From contig JBASWL010000021.1 of the NCBI GenBank assembly GCA_049276455.1, positions 1 through 64,000 of the forward strand: a DNA stretch of 64,000 nucleotides. Reading direction: 5' to 3'. Origin of the DNA: Georgfuchsia sp049276455 (GTDB taxonomy: Bacteria > Pseudomonadota > Gammaproteobacteria > Burkholderiales > Rhodocyclaceae). How positions within the stretch are numbered: position 1 is the first letter of the stretch; each line of letters begins with the position of its first letter. Position numbers and translations under genes: made by a program. The notes under the pieces are model-generated. The model ran no database searches. It was not told the origin of the DNA and was given only the letters and a program-made list of their open reading frames with translations. Positions 49,426-58,138 of the stretch are shown piece after piece.

Positions 49426-50862
49426 CTAATGAGCCGGCCGGCGCTCGCCGACCTTGACGATTTTAAGGCTGTTGGTGCCGCCGGCCTGACCGATAGGTTC
49501 ACCGATGGTGAGCACGATCAAGTCGCCGGGCGTCACCGCGCCGGCCTCGATCAGCGCAGTTTCCGCCAGTTGCAACAGTTGCTCGCGATCCCCGTTGACA
49601 TGTTCGAGCAGGATGGGCGTGACGTCGCGAAACAGGCTGAGTCGATAGCGTGTACGCGCCTGCGTGGTCAGCGCGTAGATCGGCACGCCGCAATTGAGGC
49701 GCGACATCCACAGTGCCGTCGCGCCGGATTCGGTAAGCGCAGCAATGGCCTTGATCTTGAGATGAAAGGCGGTAAACAATGCCGCCATGGCGATCGACTG
49801 GTCGATGCGAGTGAAGGTCCGATTCAGAAAATCCTTGTCGAGCGTCACTTCATCCGACCTTTCCGCTGCGACACAGACGCGCGCCATCGCTTCAACGGTT
49901 TGCACCGGATAGTTACCAGAAGCGGTTTCGGCCGAGAGCATCACCGCGTCGGTGCCATCGAGCACGGCATTGGCGACATCGGAGACCTCGGCCCGTGTCG
50001 GTACGGGGCTGTAGATCATTGACTCCATCATCTGCGTTGCAGTGATGACAAACTTGTTGTGTTCACGCGAGCTGCGGATAATCCGCTTCTGCAGGGCCGG
50101 GACAGCCGCGTCTCCCACTTCGACAGCGAGGTCGCCACGAGCCACCATCACGCCGTCGGTGGCATCAAGAATTTCGTCAAGATTGGCTATCGCCTCCACT
50201 CTTTCTATCTTGGCGATCACCAACGCATGGGAGCCGGCGGCGATCAGCAACTCGCGCGCCTGGCGCATGTCGCTGCCCGACTTGGGGAAGGAGACGGCGA
50301 CGAAATCAACATTCAGTTCTGCCGCGGACTTGATGTCATCCATGTCCTTTGGCGTCAGTGCCGGTGCCGAGAGACCACCGCCCTGCTTGTTGATGCCCTT
50401 GTTGTTCGACAGTTCGCCGTCGTGGCGATTGCGGCAGATGATTTCACCGGCTTCGATGCGCTCGATGTCCATCACCACGCGGCCGTCGTCGAGCAGCAGC
50501 ACGTCGCCGACGGCAACATCGTCGATCAGTTCCGGATAATCCAGCCCGACACGCTCCGCATCCCCCATTTTGCATGCGGTATCAAGGACGAAAGTTTGTC
50601 CAGCCGAGAGGCGGATCGGACCTTTGGCGAACTTGCCAATGCGGATCTTCGGTCCCTGCAGGTCGGCCATGATGCCAACCGTTCTTCCTGCCGAACTGCT
50701 GATTTCACGCACCAATTCGACGCGCTGGCGATGGTCGTCCACAGTGCCGTGCGAGAAGTTCAATCGCACTACATCTATACCAGCGGCCACCAGCGCCACC
50801 AGCGTTTTGTGGTCCGAGGAAGCGGGGCCGAGCGTGGCGACGATTTTGGTGGAGCGTTGCAT
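49426..50862 (-). CDS. pyk: Pyruvate kinase
   Basis: Makes ATP and pyruvate from phosphoenolpyruvate. The 478-residue protein shows RSTKIVATLGPASSD, VRLNFSHGT, MADLQGPKIRIG, the active-site VIAKIERVEAIANLDEIL, MVARGDLAVEV, TATQMMESMI and PTRAEVSDVANAVLDGTDAVMLSAETASG, cited in parts. The C-terminal allosteric domain is complete. The ATG at 50862 is 7 bases after the pgk stop. It is part of the glycolytic cluster and was probably co-transcribed with pgk. Confidence 0.97.
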   Translation of the reverse strand: MQRSTKIVATLGPASSDHKTLVALVAAGIDVVRLNFSHGTVDDHRQRVELVREISSSAGRTVGIMADLQGPKIRIGKFAKGPIRLSAGQTFVLDTACKMGDAERVGLDYPELIDDVAVGDVLLLDDGRVVMDIERIEAGEIICRNRHDGELSNNKGINKQGGGLSAPALTPKDMDDIKSAAELNVDFVAVSFPKSGSDMRQARELLIAAGSHALVIAKIERVEAIANLDEILDATDGVMVARGDLAVEVGDAAVPALQKRIIRSSREHNKFVITATQMMESMIYSPVPTRAEVSDVANAVLDGTDAVMLSAETASGNYPVQTVEAMARVCVAAERSDEVTLDKDFLNRTFTRIDQSIAMAALFTAFHLKIKAIAALTESGATALWMSRLNCGVPIYALTTQARTRYRLSLFRDVTPILLEHVNGDREQLLQLAETALIEAGAVTPGDLIVLTIGEPIGQAGGTNSLKIVKVGERRPAH

Positions 50863-50869
50863 GCTTTCT

Positions 50870-52051
50870 CTACTGAGCAGCGCGCTGCTCAAGTATCTCG
50901 ATGGCGGGCAATGTCTTGCCTTCGAGGAATTCAAGGAAGGCGCCGCCTGCGGTTGAGATATAGGACACTTTGTCGTAGATGCCGTACTTTTCTATGGCAG
51001 CAATGGTGTCACCGCCGCCGGCCAGGGTGAAGGCCTTGGTCTCGGCGATGGCCATGGCAATCTTTTTCGTGCCCTCGCCGAACTGGTCGAACTCGAATAC
51101 GCCAACCGGGCCATTCCATACCACGGTGCCGGCCTTCATGATGATGTCGGCCAGTTCCTGTGCGCTCTTTGGCCCAATGTCGAAAATCATCTCGTCAGCA
51201 GTTACTGCGCCGGCATCCTTCAGCACAGCCGGTTCGGCGGCGTCGAAATTCTTGCCAACCACCACATCGACGGCGATAGGAATGGTAGCGCCGCGCCCGG
51301 TCATCTTTTGCATGAGTGCCTTGGCGGTAGGCACCAGATCGGCTTCGCAAAGCGACTTGCCAATGGCCTTGCCGGAAGCCAGCAAAAAGGTATTGGCAAT
51401 GCCGCCGCCGACAACCAGTTGGTCCACCTTCTCGGACAATGATTCGAGGACCGTCAGTTTGGTTGACACCTTCGAACCGCCAACGATAGCCACCATCGGT
51501 CGGGCTGGATCGAGCAGCGCTTTGGTCAGTGCATCGAGTTCTTCAGCGACGAGCAGTCCGGCGCAGGCTACCGGGGCAAATTTGGCAATGCCGTGGGTCG
51601 TGGCCTCGGCCCGGTGAGCGGTACCGAAGGCGTCCATGACGAAGATGTCGCACAGGGCCGCGTATTTTTTTGCCGTGTCATCGACATTTTTTTTCTCGCC
51701 CTTGTTGATGCGGCAGTTTTCGAGCAAAACCACTTCGCCTGCTGCAACCTCAAAACCACCATCGACCCAGTCGCGGATCAGGCGCACCGGGCAGCCAAGC
51801 TTGGCGGACATCAATTCAACAACCGGCTTGAGCGAGTTTTCCTCGGTGAATACGCCCTCCTCGGGCCGACCGAGATGGGAGGTAACCATCACCTTGGCCC
51901 CTGCCTTGAGGCAGTACTCAATGGTTGGCATCGAGGCGGTAATGCGGACATCGGACGTTATCTTGCCATCCTTGACCGGCACATTGAGGTCGGAGCGAAT
52001 GAATACGCGCTTATTCTTGAGATCGAGATCGGTAAGTTTGATGAACTTCAT
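50870..52051 (-). CDS. pgk: Phosphoglycerate kinase
   Basis: Interconverts 1,3-bisphosphoglycerate and 3-phosphoglycerate. The 393-residue protein has FIRSDLNVPVKDG, ASMPTIEYCL, TSHLGRPEEG, DAFGTAHRAEATTHG, IVGGSKVSTK, VVGGGIANTF, and the nucleotide loop GGGDTIAAIEKYG with YISTAGGAFLEFLEG. The ATG at 52051 begins MKFIKLTDLDLKNKRV. An imperfect inverted repeat lies in the gap between gap and pgk. Confidence 0.97.
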   Translation of the reverse strand: MKFIKLTDLDLKNKRVFIRSDLNVPVKDGKITSDVRITASMPTIEYCLKAGAKVMVTSHLGRPEEGVFTEENSLKPVVELMSAKLGCPVRLIRDWVDGGFEVAAGEVVLLENCRINKGEKKNVDDTAKKYAALCDIFVMDAFGTAHRAEATTHGIAKFAPVACAGLLVAEELDALTKALLDPARPMVAIVGGSKVSTKLTVLESLSEKVDQLVVGGGIANTFLLASGKAIGKSLCEADLVPTAKALMQKMTGRGATIPIAVDVVVGKNFDAAEPAVLKDAGAVTADEMIFDIGPKSAQELADIIMKAGTVVWNGPVGVFEFDQFGEGTKKIAMAIAETKAFTLAGGGDTIAAIEKYGIYDKVSYISTAGGAFLEFLEGKTLPAIEILEQRAAQ

Positions 52052-52077
52052 TGAAAACCTTTCGCTACATAGAAAAT

Positions 52078-52130
52078 GAGGCATGGAGACAAGCAAGAGT
52101 ATTTTGAATTTCTCTGCGTCTCTATGCCTC
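52078..52130. promoter_or_regulatory. Long inverted repeat between gap and pgk
   Basis: GAGGCATGGAGAC (52078-52090) and GTCTCTATGCCTC (52118-52130) form a 13-bp stem with one G-U pair; the inner AGAG and CTCT can extend it. It lies in the 98-base gap between the gap stop and the pgk start, so it could mark an mRNA processing or stability site that adjusts the gap and pgk messages. Confidence 0.65.
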
Positions 52131-52149
52131 TGTTATTCATCCTTTGTAT

Positions 52150-53148
52150 TTACTTCGCCATGAGGCGAACCATTTCCAGCACCTTGTTGGAATAGCCCCA
52201 TTCGTTGTCGTACCAGGCGACGACCTTGACGAAGGTGGTGTCCAGTTCAATGCCGGCCGTGGCATCAAACACCGAGGTGCAGGACTCGCCGCGGAAATCG
52301 GTGGCAACGACCATCTCATCGGTATAGCCCAGCACACCCTTCATGGCACCTTCGGAAGAAGCCTTCATGGCAGCGCAAATCTCCGGGTACAGAGCTTCCT
52401 TGTTGAGCTCGACGGTCAGATCGACCACCGAGACGTCAGAGGTTGGCACCCGAAACGACATGCCGGTGAGCTTGTGGTTGAGCTCGGGGATGACCCTGCC
52501 GATAGCTTTTGCGGCACCGGTGGAGGATGGAATAATGTTCTCGAGAATGCCGCGGCCACCGCGCCAGTCCTTGTGGGAGGGGCCGTCAACAGTATTTTGC
52601 GTGGCGGTTGTGGCGTGCACCGTTGTCATCAGGCCACGCCTGATGCCCCAGTTGTCGTTGAGCACCTTGACTACAGGCGCAAGGCAGTTCGTGGTGCACG
52701 ACGCGTTTGAAACAATCGCCTGCCCGGTGTACGTATTGTCATTCACGCCGAAGACGAACACCGGCGTATCGTCCTTTGAAAGGGCCGACATGATGACCTT
52801 CCTGGCACCGGCGGCAATGTGCTTGGCGGCTTTGTCGTTGGTCAGGAACAGGCCCGTGGACTCGACGACGATATCGGCGCCGATATCGTTCCACTTCAGT
52901 TCGGCAGGATCCTTGACCGCCGTCAGGCGAATCTTCTTGCCATTGACCACCAAGTTGTTGCCTTCAACCGCAATCTCACCCTTGAAGCGGCCATTGACCG
53001 AATCGTATTTCAACATATAGGCCAGATAATCCGGCTCGAACAGATCGTTGATGCCGACGATTTCGATGTCGGGAAAGTTCTGCGCCGCCGCGCGAAAAAC
53101 CATGCGGCCGATACGCCCAAAACCATTGATGCCTACCTTGATAGTCAT
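52150..53148 (-). CDS. gap: Glyceraldehyde-3-phosphate dehydrogenase, type I
   Basis: The glycolytic/Calvin cycle phosphorylating GAPDH. The 332 residues start IKVGINGFGRIGRMVFRAA, contain NASCTTNCLAPVVKVL with the catalytic Cys, TTVHATTATQNTVDGPS, GRGILENIIPSSTGAAKA, and end VVAWYDNEWGYSNKVLEMV. The gene starts 29 bases after tkt. A second, longer and divergent GAPDH gene is found at 55.5 kb. Confidence 0.97.
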   Translation of the reverse strand: MTIKVGINGFGRIGRMVFRAAAQNFPDIEIVGINDLFEPDYLAYMLKYDSVNGRFKGEIAVEGNNLVVNGKKIRLTAVKDPAELKWNDIGADIVVESTGLFLTNDKAAKHIAAGARKVIMSALSKDDTPVFVFGVNDNTYTGQAIVSNASCTTNCLAPVVKVLNDNWGIRRGLMTTVHATTATQNTVDGPSHKDWRGGRGILENIIPSSTGAAKAIGRVIPELNHKLTGMSFRVPTSDVSVVDLTVELNKEALYPEICAAMKASSEGAMKGVLGYTDEMVVATDFRGESCTSVFDATAGIELDTTFVKVVAWYDNEWGYSNKVLEMVRLMAK

Positions 53149-53177
53149 GATAAATCCCCCTTGGGAAAGTGACTACG

Positions 53178-55199
53178 CTAAACCAGTACCGACTCCACCA
53201 CCTGAACGACATTCTCCACGGTGAAGCCGAATTCCTTGAACAGTTCGCCAGCCGGTGCGGACTCGCCGAAATGATCGAGTCCGATCACGGCGCCATTGAG
53301 CCCGACATACTTGTACCAGCCGCTCGTCACGCCGGCTTCGATCGCGATGCGCACCACACTCTGCGGCAGCACGCTGTCGCGATATGCCTTGTCCTGTGCA
53401 TCAAAAATACTGGTGCAGGGCATCGACACCACGCGCACAGGGATGCCTTGTGCTGCCAGTACAGTCTGCGCCTTCAGCGCCAGCTCGACTTCAGAACCTG
53501 TGGCGATCAGCACTGCGCGAACTATGCCTTGGCCTTCAGAAATGGTATAGCCGCCACGCGCGATGTTGGCAACAGTTTGCGCGTCGCGTTTGATGAAAGT
53601 CAAGTTCTGGCGGGATAGCGCGAGCGAGGTCGGCCCGTCGCGTTTTTCAACGGCGCCGATCCAGGCCACCATGGTTTCCACGGTATCGCAGGGACGCCAC
53701 ACTGTCATGTTGGGGATCATGCGCAGCGTGGCTATTTGCTCGACCGGCTGGTGCGTAGGCCCGTCTTCGCCGAGACCAATGGAATCGTGGGTAAATACAT
53801 GGATGACGCGCTGCTTCATCAGCGCTGCCATGCGCAGGGCGTTGCGGGCGTATTCCGAAAACATCAGGAAAGTGCCACCGAAAGGCAGGATGCCGCCATG
53901 TAGCGCCATGCCGTTCATGATCGCTGCCATGCCGAATTCGCGCACACCGTAGGAAATGTAATTGCCAGGCGTCTTGCCGGAGACGTGTTGGCAACCGGCC
54001 CAGTTGGTCAGATTGGATCCGGTCAGATCAGCAGAACCGCCGACAAACTCGGGCAGTGCCGGCGCCAGGGCATTGATGGCGATTTGCGAAGCCTTGCGAG
54101 TGGCGACAGTTTCGGCTTTCGCATTGCTGTCGGCCAGCGCCTTACTGGCGATGGCCGTCCAGTCTTCAGGCAGTTCATTGGCCATGCGGCGCTTGAATTC
54201 GGCGGCGAGTTGTGGATGCACCTTGGCGTATTGCTCGAAGCTGTTCTGCCATTCGGCTTCCCAAACCGAGCCCTTCGCGCGCGCATCCCAGGCCGCGTAA
54301 ACGTCCTGCGGGATTTCGAAGGGGCCGAAGTTCCAGCCGATGTGCTGGCGGGTTGCGGCAATCTCGGCATCGCCGAGCGGTGAACCATGTACGTCGTGGC
54401 TGCCCTGCTTGTTCGGTGCGCCGGCGCCGATCACGGTCTTGCAGCAGATCAGCGTCGGCTGTTCCTTGTTGGCCTTGGCTGCCATAACGGCCGCTTGCAG
54501 CGCCTCGGGGTCGTGGCCATTGACGTTGGCGATGACCTGCCAACCATATGCCGCAAAACGTTTTGGTGTGTCGTCGGTAAACCAGCCCTCGACGTGGCCG
54601 TCGATGGAAATGCCATTGTCGTCCCAGAAGGCGATCAGCTTGCCCAGTCCCCAGGTACCAGCCAGCGAACAGACTTCGTGCGAAATGCCTTCCATCAGGC
54701 AGCCGTCGCCGAGGAAGGTGTAGGTATGGTGATCAACGATTTCGTGACCTGGCCGGTTGAACTCGACGGCCAGCAGCTTCTCCGCCATTGCCATGCCTAT
54801 GGCATTGGCAATGCCCTGCCCTAGCGGTCCCGTGGTCGTCTCGACGCCGGGCGTGTAGCCGTATTCCGGATGCCCCGGTGTCTTGCTGTGGAGCTGGCGG
54901 AACTGCTTGATATCCTCGATTGTCAGGTCGTAGCCGGTCAGGTGCAATAGCGCGTAGATCAGCATCGAGCCGTGGCCGTTGGAGAGCACAAAGCGGTCGC
55001 GATTCGGCCAATGCGGATTGGACGGGTTGTGGCGCAAGTGGTGATTCCACAGCACCTCGGCGATTTCCGCCATGCCCAACGGCGCGCCGGGGTGCCCCGA
55101 TTTTGCCTTCTGCACGGAATCCATGGCCAGGGCACGAATGGCGCTGGTGAGAGTATTGAATACTTGCGGCTCAATGTTGCTGAAAGTGGAGGATGACAT
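53178..55199 (-). CDS. tkt: Transketolase
   Basis: Thiamine diphosphate enzyme of the pentose phosphate and Calvin cycles. The 673-residue protein begins TSAIRALAMDSVQKAKSGHPGAPLGMAEI, has GDGCLMEGISHEVCSLAGTW with the ThDP motif, and ENARKKPSAI-like central motifs; it keeps FTHDSIGLGEDGPTHQPVEQ and the C-terminal domain PVRVVSMPC. It heads the minus-strand cluster tkt-gap-pgk-pyk-fba. A 9-bp inverted repeat lies 147 bases upstream of its start. A remnant of a second transketolase lies at about 57.1 kb. Confidence 0.97.
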   Translation of the reverse strand: MSSSTFSNIEPQVFNTLTSAIRALAMDSVQKAKSGHPGAPLGMAEIAEVLWNHHLRHNPSNPHWPNRDRFVLSNGHGSMLIYALLHLTGYDLTIEDIKQFRQLHSKTPGHPEYGYTPGVETTTGPLGQGIANAIGMAMAEKLLAVEFNRPGHEIVDHHTYTFLGDGCLMEGISHEVCSLAGTWGLGKLIAFWDDNGISIDGHVEGWFTDDTPKRFAAYGWQVIANVNGHDPEALQAAVMAAKANKEQPTLICCKTVIGAGAPNKQGSHDVHGSPLGDAEIAATRQHIGWNFGPFEIPQDVYAAWDARAKGSVWEAEWQNSFEQYAKVHPQLAAEFKRRMANELPEDWTAIASKALADSNAKAETVATRKASQIAINALAPALPEFVGGSADLTGSNLTNWAGCQHVSGKTPGNYISYGVREFGMAAIMNGMALHGGILPFGGTFLMFSEYARNALRMAALMKQRVIHVFTHDSIGLGEDGPTHQPVEQIATLRMIPNMTVWRPCDTVETMVAWIGAVEKRDGPTSLALSRQNLTFIKRDAQTVANIARGGYTISEGQGIVRAVLIATGSEVELALKAQTVLAAQGIPVRVVSMPCTSIFDAQDKAYRDSVLPQSVVRIAIEAGVTSGWYKYVGLNGAVIGLDHFGESAPAGELFKEFGFTVENVVQVVESVLV

Positions 55200-55514
55200 C
55201 TGCTTCCCTTGGTCAGTCTTGCTCTGAAGATTTAGTGATTATCGGTGAAATCGGTGGGGGGATATGTGTTTGTTTTGTTGCGGACGTGAGGAGAAAGTCT
55301 TCTCCCTTCGCCCGTGAAGCGGGTAAAGAGCTTGAGAGGATGGCGGCATGGGCATGCCGTTGTGCCCATGCAGACCATTTGAAGTTACTCAAAGGAACAG
55401 GGGGGAACAGAAACGATGCCCCCCGGCCCGACTGAGTCAGCTCACACCCCTCGGCGATTTCGATAATTCACCTGCGGTAATGGAAGCTGTCCCATCAAAT
55501 ACGCTATCCCTCTA
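55200..55514. other. Intergenic stretch upstream of tkt
   Basis: About 315 bases between tkt and the second GAPDH, with the tkt promoter presumably inside. The only clear element is the inverted repeat at 55346-55371. No gene-like frame with a ribosome site was seen. Confidence 0.5.
55346..55371. promoter_or_regulatory. Inverted repeat upstream of tkt
   Basis: GCATGGGCA (55346-55354) and TGCCCATGC (55363-55371) form a perfect 9-bp inverted repeat around 8 bases, 147 bases before the tkt start and downstream of the second GAPDH gene. No T-run follows on the minus strand, so an operator site is as likely as a terminator. Confidence 0.45.
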
Positions 55515-56981
55515 TCAATCTTCTTTGGGATAAACGTCGTATTTCACGCCGGCAAGTTTTTCGACCATGCGGTGTACCTGCATTGAGTAACCGAATTCGT
55601 TGTCGTACCAACAGTAGAGAACTGCGTTCTTGCCATCAACAATGGTTGCTCTGGAATCGAAGATGCATGCATGTCTGGAACCGACAAAATCGGTAGAAAC
55701 CACTTCAGGCGAGTTGGTGTAATCGATCTGCTTGCGCAGATTTGAATGCAGTGAGGCATGCCGCATCACCTCATTTACCTCGTCAACAGTGGTTTCTTTC
55801 TCCAACAACAAATTAAGGATGGCCATTGAAACGTTTGGGGTGGGAACTCTTATCGCGTTACCGGTTATCTTTCCGGTCAACTCGGGTATCGCACCAGCAA
55901 CAGCCTTGGCGGCACCTGTTTCGGTTATCACCATGTTGAGGACTGCGCTGCGACCCCGACGTTCCTTCTTGTGGTAGTTGTCGATCAGATTCTGATCGTT
56001 GGTATATGAATGCACTGTTTCTACATGACCGTGCGCAACGCCAAAATTGTCGAGCATGACGCGCAATATCGGCACTATTGCATTGGTGGTGCATGACGCT
56101 GCGGTAACTATCTTGTCATCCGGAGTGAGGATGTTGTCGTTGACGCCGAACACCACGTTTTTCAGGCTGCCTTTTCCTGGCGCAGTCAAAACAACCTTGC
56201 TCGCACCCGGGCACTTCAAATGCTGTGACAAATCGGCTTCGGTGCGCCATACGCCGGTATTATCAATAATGATTGCGTCATTGATGCCATATTTAGTGTA
56301 ATCAATTTCGGCAGGCGAGGAGGCATAGATAACTTTCACCTCGATGCCGTTAGCGATGATAACGTCATTGTCCTCGTCGATGCGGATGGTACCGCGAAAG
56401 GATCCATGTATGGAATCGCGACGCAGCAGGCTTGCTCGTTTGACAATGTCGCTGTCACCCTTGCCTTTGCGGACCACGATGGCCCTAAGACGAAGCACAT
56501 CACCGCCACCGGCCTTTTCAATCATGATCCTGGCCAATAGCCGGCCGATCCGCCCAAAACCATAAAGCACAACGTCAATTGGTTTGGGGATGGGTTTGTA
56601 GGGGCTGCCTATGGCACCGGCAACTTCATGTTTGACAAAATCGGCAATTGACAACGGCCCGCTATATTTTTTAAATTTATCTGCAATTTGGCCAACATCT
56701 ATATGACTGGAACCAAGCTCCAGTTCAGACAATGCTTGTAGCACCGGGTAACTATCAAACACGGAAAGCTCGTTTTGTTCCAGCTGTCTCACAAAACGAT
56801 GTGCTTTCATGATGTCAATCACCGATCTATTGACCAGCGATTTGCCATAGATGTAACAGTTGACGTTTTTCCTGTACAGCTTGCCAATCAGCGGGATCAT
56901 CGCCTCTGCCAAGGCCTCTCTCTTTTTCCAATCACTGAAGTAATCGTCTGGTTTTGGCCGGGCTGGTGCTTGCGTCGTCAT
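55515..56981 (-). CDS. Long-type glyceraldehyde-3-phosphate dehydrogenase (second copy)
   Basis: A 488-residue GAPDH with about 120 extra N-terminal residues before the Rossmann fold. The extension (DYFSDWKKREALAEAMIPLIG, YIYGKSLVNRSVIDIMKAHRF) is typical of the long GAPDHs of pseudomonads and relatives. The core has VVLYGFGRIGRLLARIM, TAASCTTNAIVPILRVML with catalytic Cys297, and YCWYDNEFGYSMQVHRMV. Codon use and GC are lower than in the main cluster. The role may be gluconeogenic, which is inference. The ATG at 56981 has GGAG 8 bases upstream. Confidence 0.93.
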   Translation of the reverse strand: MTTQAPARPKPDDYFSDWKKREALAEAMIPLIGKLYRKNVNCYIYGKSLVNRSVIDIMKAHRFVRQLEQNELSVFDSYPVLQALSELELGSSHIDVGQIADKFKKYSGPLSIADFVKHEVAGAIGSPYKPIPKPIDVVLYGFGRIGRLLARIMIEKAGGGDVLRLRAIVVRKGKGDSDIVKRASLLRRDSIHGSFRGTIRIDEDNDVIIANGIEVKVIYASSPAEIDYTKYGINDAIIIDNTGVWRTEADLSQHLKCPGASKVVLTAPGKGSLKNVVFGVNDNILTPDDKIVTAASCTTNAIVPILRVMLDNFGVAHGHVETVHSYTNDQNLIDNYHKKERRGRSAVLNMVITETGAAKAVAGAIPELTGKITGNAIRVPTPNVSMAILNLLLEKETTVDEVNEVMRHASLHSNLRKQIDYTNSPEVVSTDFVGSRHACIFDSRATIVDGKNAVLYCWYDNEFGYSMQVHRMVEKLAGVKYDVYPKED

Positions 56982-57054
56982 TGTTTGCACTCCATTGAGT
57001 TGATCGAAAATACCTGGAAAAGTGATTCTGAAGCGTTGCGTAATAAGAAGATGT

Positions 57055-57216
57055 TCAGCATATCCAAGTGAGCACTTGAATCTCGGCCATACCCATTGAC
57101 GTGCCGGTGATGCCGGACTTGGCTTTCCCCTCGTCGTCAATGACCAGCGCGCGAATCGCGCCAATAAGTTTATTTGGGGCGAATAGTGCGACGACAGTGG
57201 TCGATGCAGGCATGGC
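57055..57216 (-). pseudogene. Transketolase remnant (N-terminal fragment)
   Basis: The minus-strand frame from about 57213 to the stop at 57055 encodes LIGAIRALVIDDEGKAKSG and SMGMAEIQVLTW. These line up with transketolase residues about 18-50 (AIRALAMDSVQKAKSG ... LGMAEIAEVLW of the intact gene at 53.2 kb). The frame then stops and no later transketolase sequence follows. It lies just upstream of the second GAPDH in the same orientation as the intact tkt-gap pair. It appears to be the decayed end of a duplicated tkt-gap module. Confidence 0.68.
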
Positions 57217-57539
57217 TAGGAGCAAAAACTGGTGAGAGAAGCCCGTAATTATCGGCGATTTCGGTATCTTTTCCAAATCCGGACCCCGCTCTGGCAACTA
57301 ATGGCTGCGCTTGCCAAGAGACAGCAGGTATCGTCTAATCCAATCCAGTCAGGCTGCTATGGCGCGGACGCTGAAAGAAAAACGAGTTCCCTATTACTAA
57401 CTATGCTGTACAGGTCAGGTTATGGAAGTGAACGCCCCATCAAGCCACGTCAGTCGGTAGATATGTAATAGCTTGCGAGCAATTCAAACCCAATCCTGCC
57501 CAGGCCCGAATTTTCCAAATCACAAAGGAGAACATAAAA
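57217..57539. other. Intergenic stretch without a gene
   Basis: About 320 AT-richer bases between the transketolase remnant and the hemerythrin gene. No further transketolase sequence, tRNA or hairpin was seen. It must hold the promoter and ribosome site (AAAGGAG) of the hemerythrin gene. Confidence 0.5.
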
Positions 57540-58088
57540 ATGGAAGCCACTGAATACCTCATGGAAGAACACCGTCTGATTGAGCAGGTACTGGACACCC
57601 TCGAACTGGCCGCAAAGCGTCTGGCGTCCGGTCAGACGGTTCCGGCCGATTTCTTTCTGAAGGCAGCCGATTTCATCAAGAACTTTGCCGATGACTGGCA
57701 TCACGGGAAAGAAGAAGGTGTTCTCTTCGAGGCGCTGACCACACACGGAATGTCGAAGGATAACGGGCCTGTGGCGGTGATGTTGGCCGAACACAACGAA
57801 GGGCGGCGCCTGACGGACGCGATGAGATCAGGCGCCGAGCGCATGCAACAAGGTGATGCCAGTGCAGCTCCCCAGATAGCGAAAAATGCAATGGGCTATG
57901 TAATGCTGTTGCGCCAGCACATCCAGAAGGAAGACCAGATTCTTTATCCGATGGCTGACCAGCTTATTCCGGTTGCGCAACATAAGCAGATATTGGCGGC
58001 GTTTGGCCAGGTAGAGAACAAAGCCGCCGGAGGAACGCGAGAAAAGTATCTGGCGCTTGCGTCGGAGATGCAAAAAGCCATGGCATAG
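57540..58088 (+). CDS. Hemerythrin HHE-domain protein
   Basis: A 182-residue cytosolic four-helix protein: EEHRLIEQVLDTL, DWHHGKEEGVLFEAL, LAEHNEGRRL and RQHIQKEDQILYPMAD carry the His and acidic iron ligands of the HHE family. AAAGGAG lies 8 bases before the ATG. It is the third hemerythrin-type gene of the window and belongs to a different subgroup than the one at 37.4 kb. It is monocistronic, followed by rsmE after 50 bases. Confidence 0.92.
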   Translation: MEATEYLMEEHRLIEQVLDTLELAAKRLASGQTVPADFFLKAADFIKNFADDWHHGKEEGVLFEALTTHGMSKDNGPVAVMLAEHNEGRRLTDAMRSGAERMQQGDASAAPQIAKNAMGYVMLLRQHIQKEDQILYPMADQLIPVAQHKQILAAFGQVENKAAGGTREKYLALASEMQKAMA

Positions 58089-58138
58089 GCAGGCGGCATG
58101 ATCGGGAAACCGTTATTCAGTCGCCCTATAATCAACTA

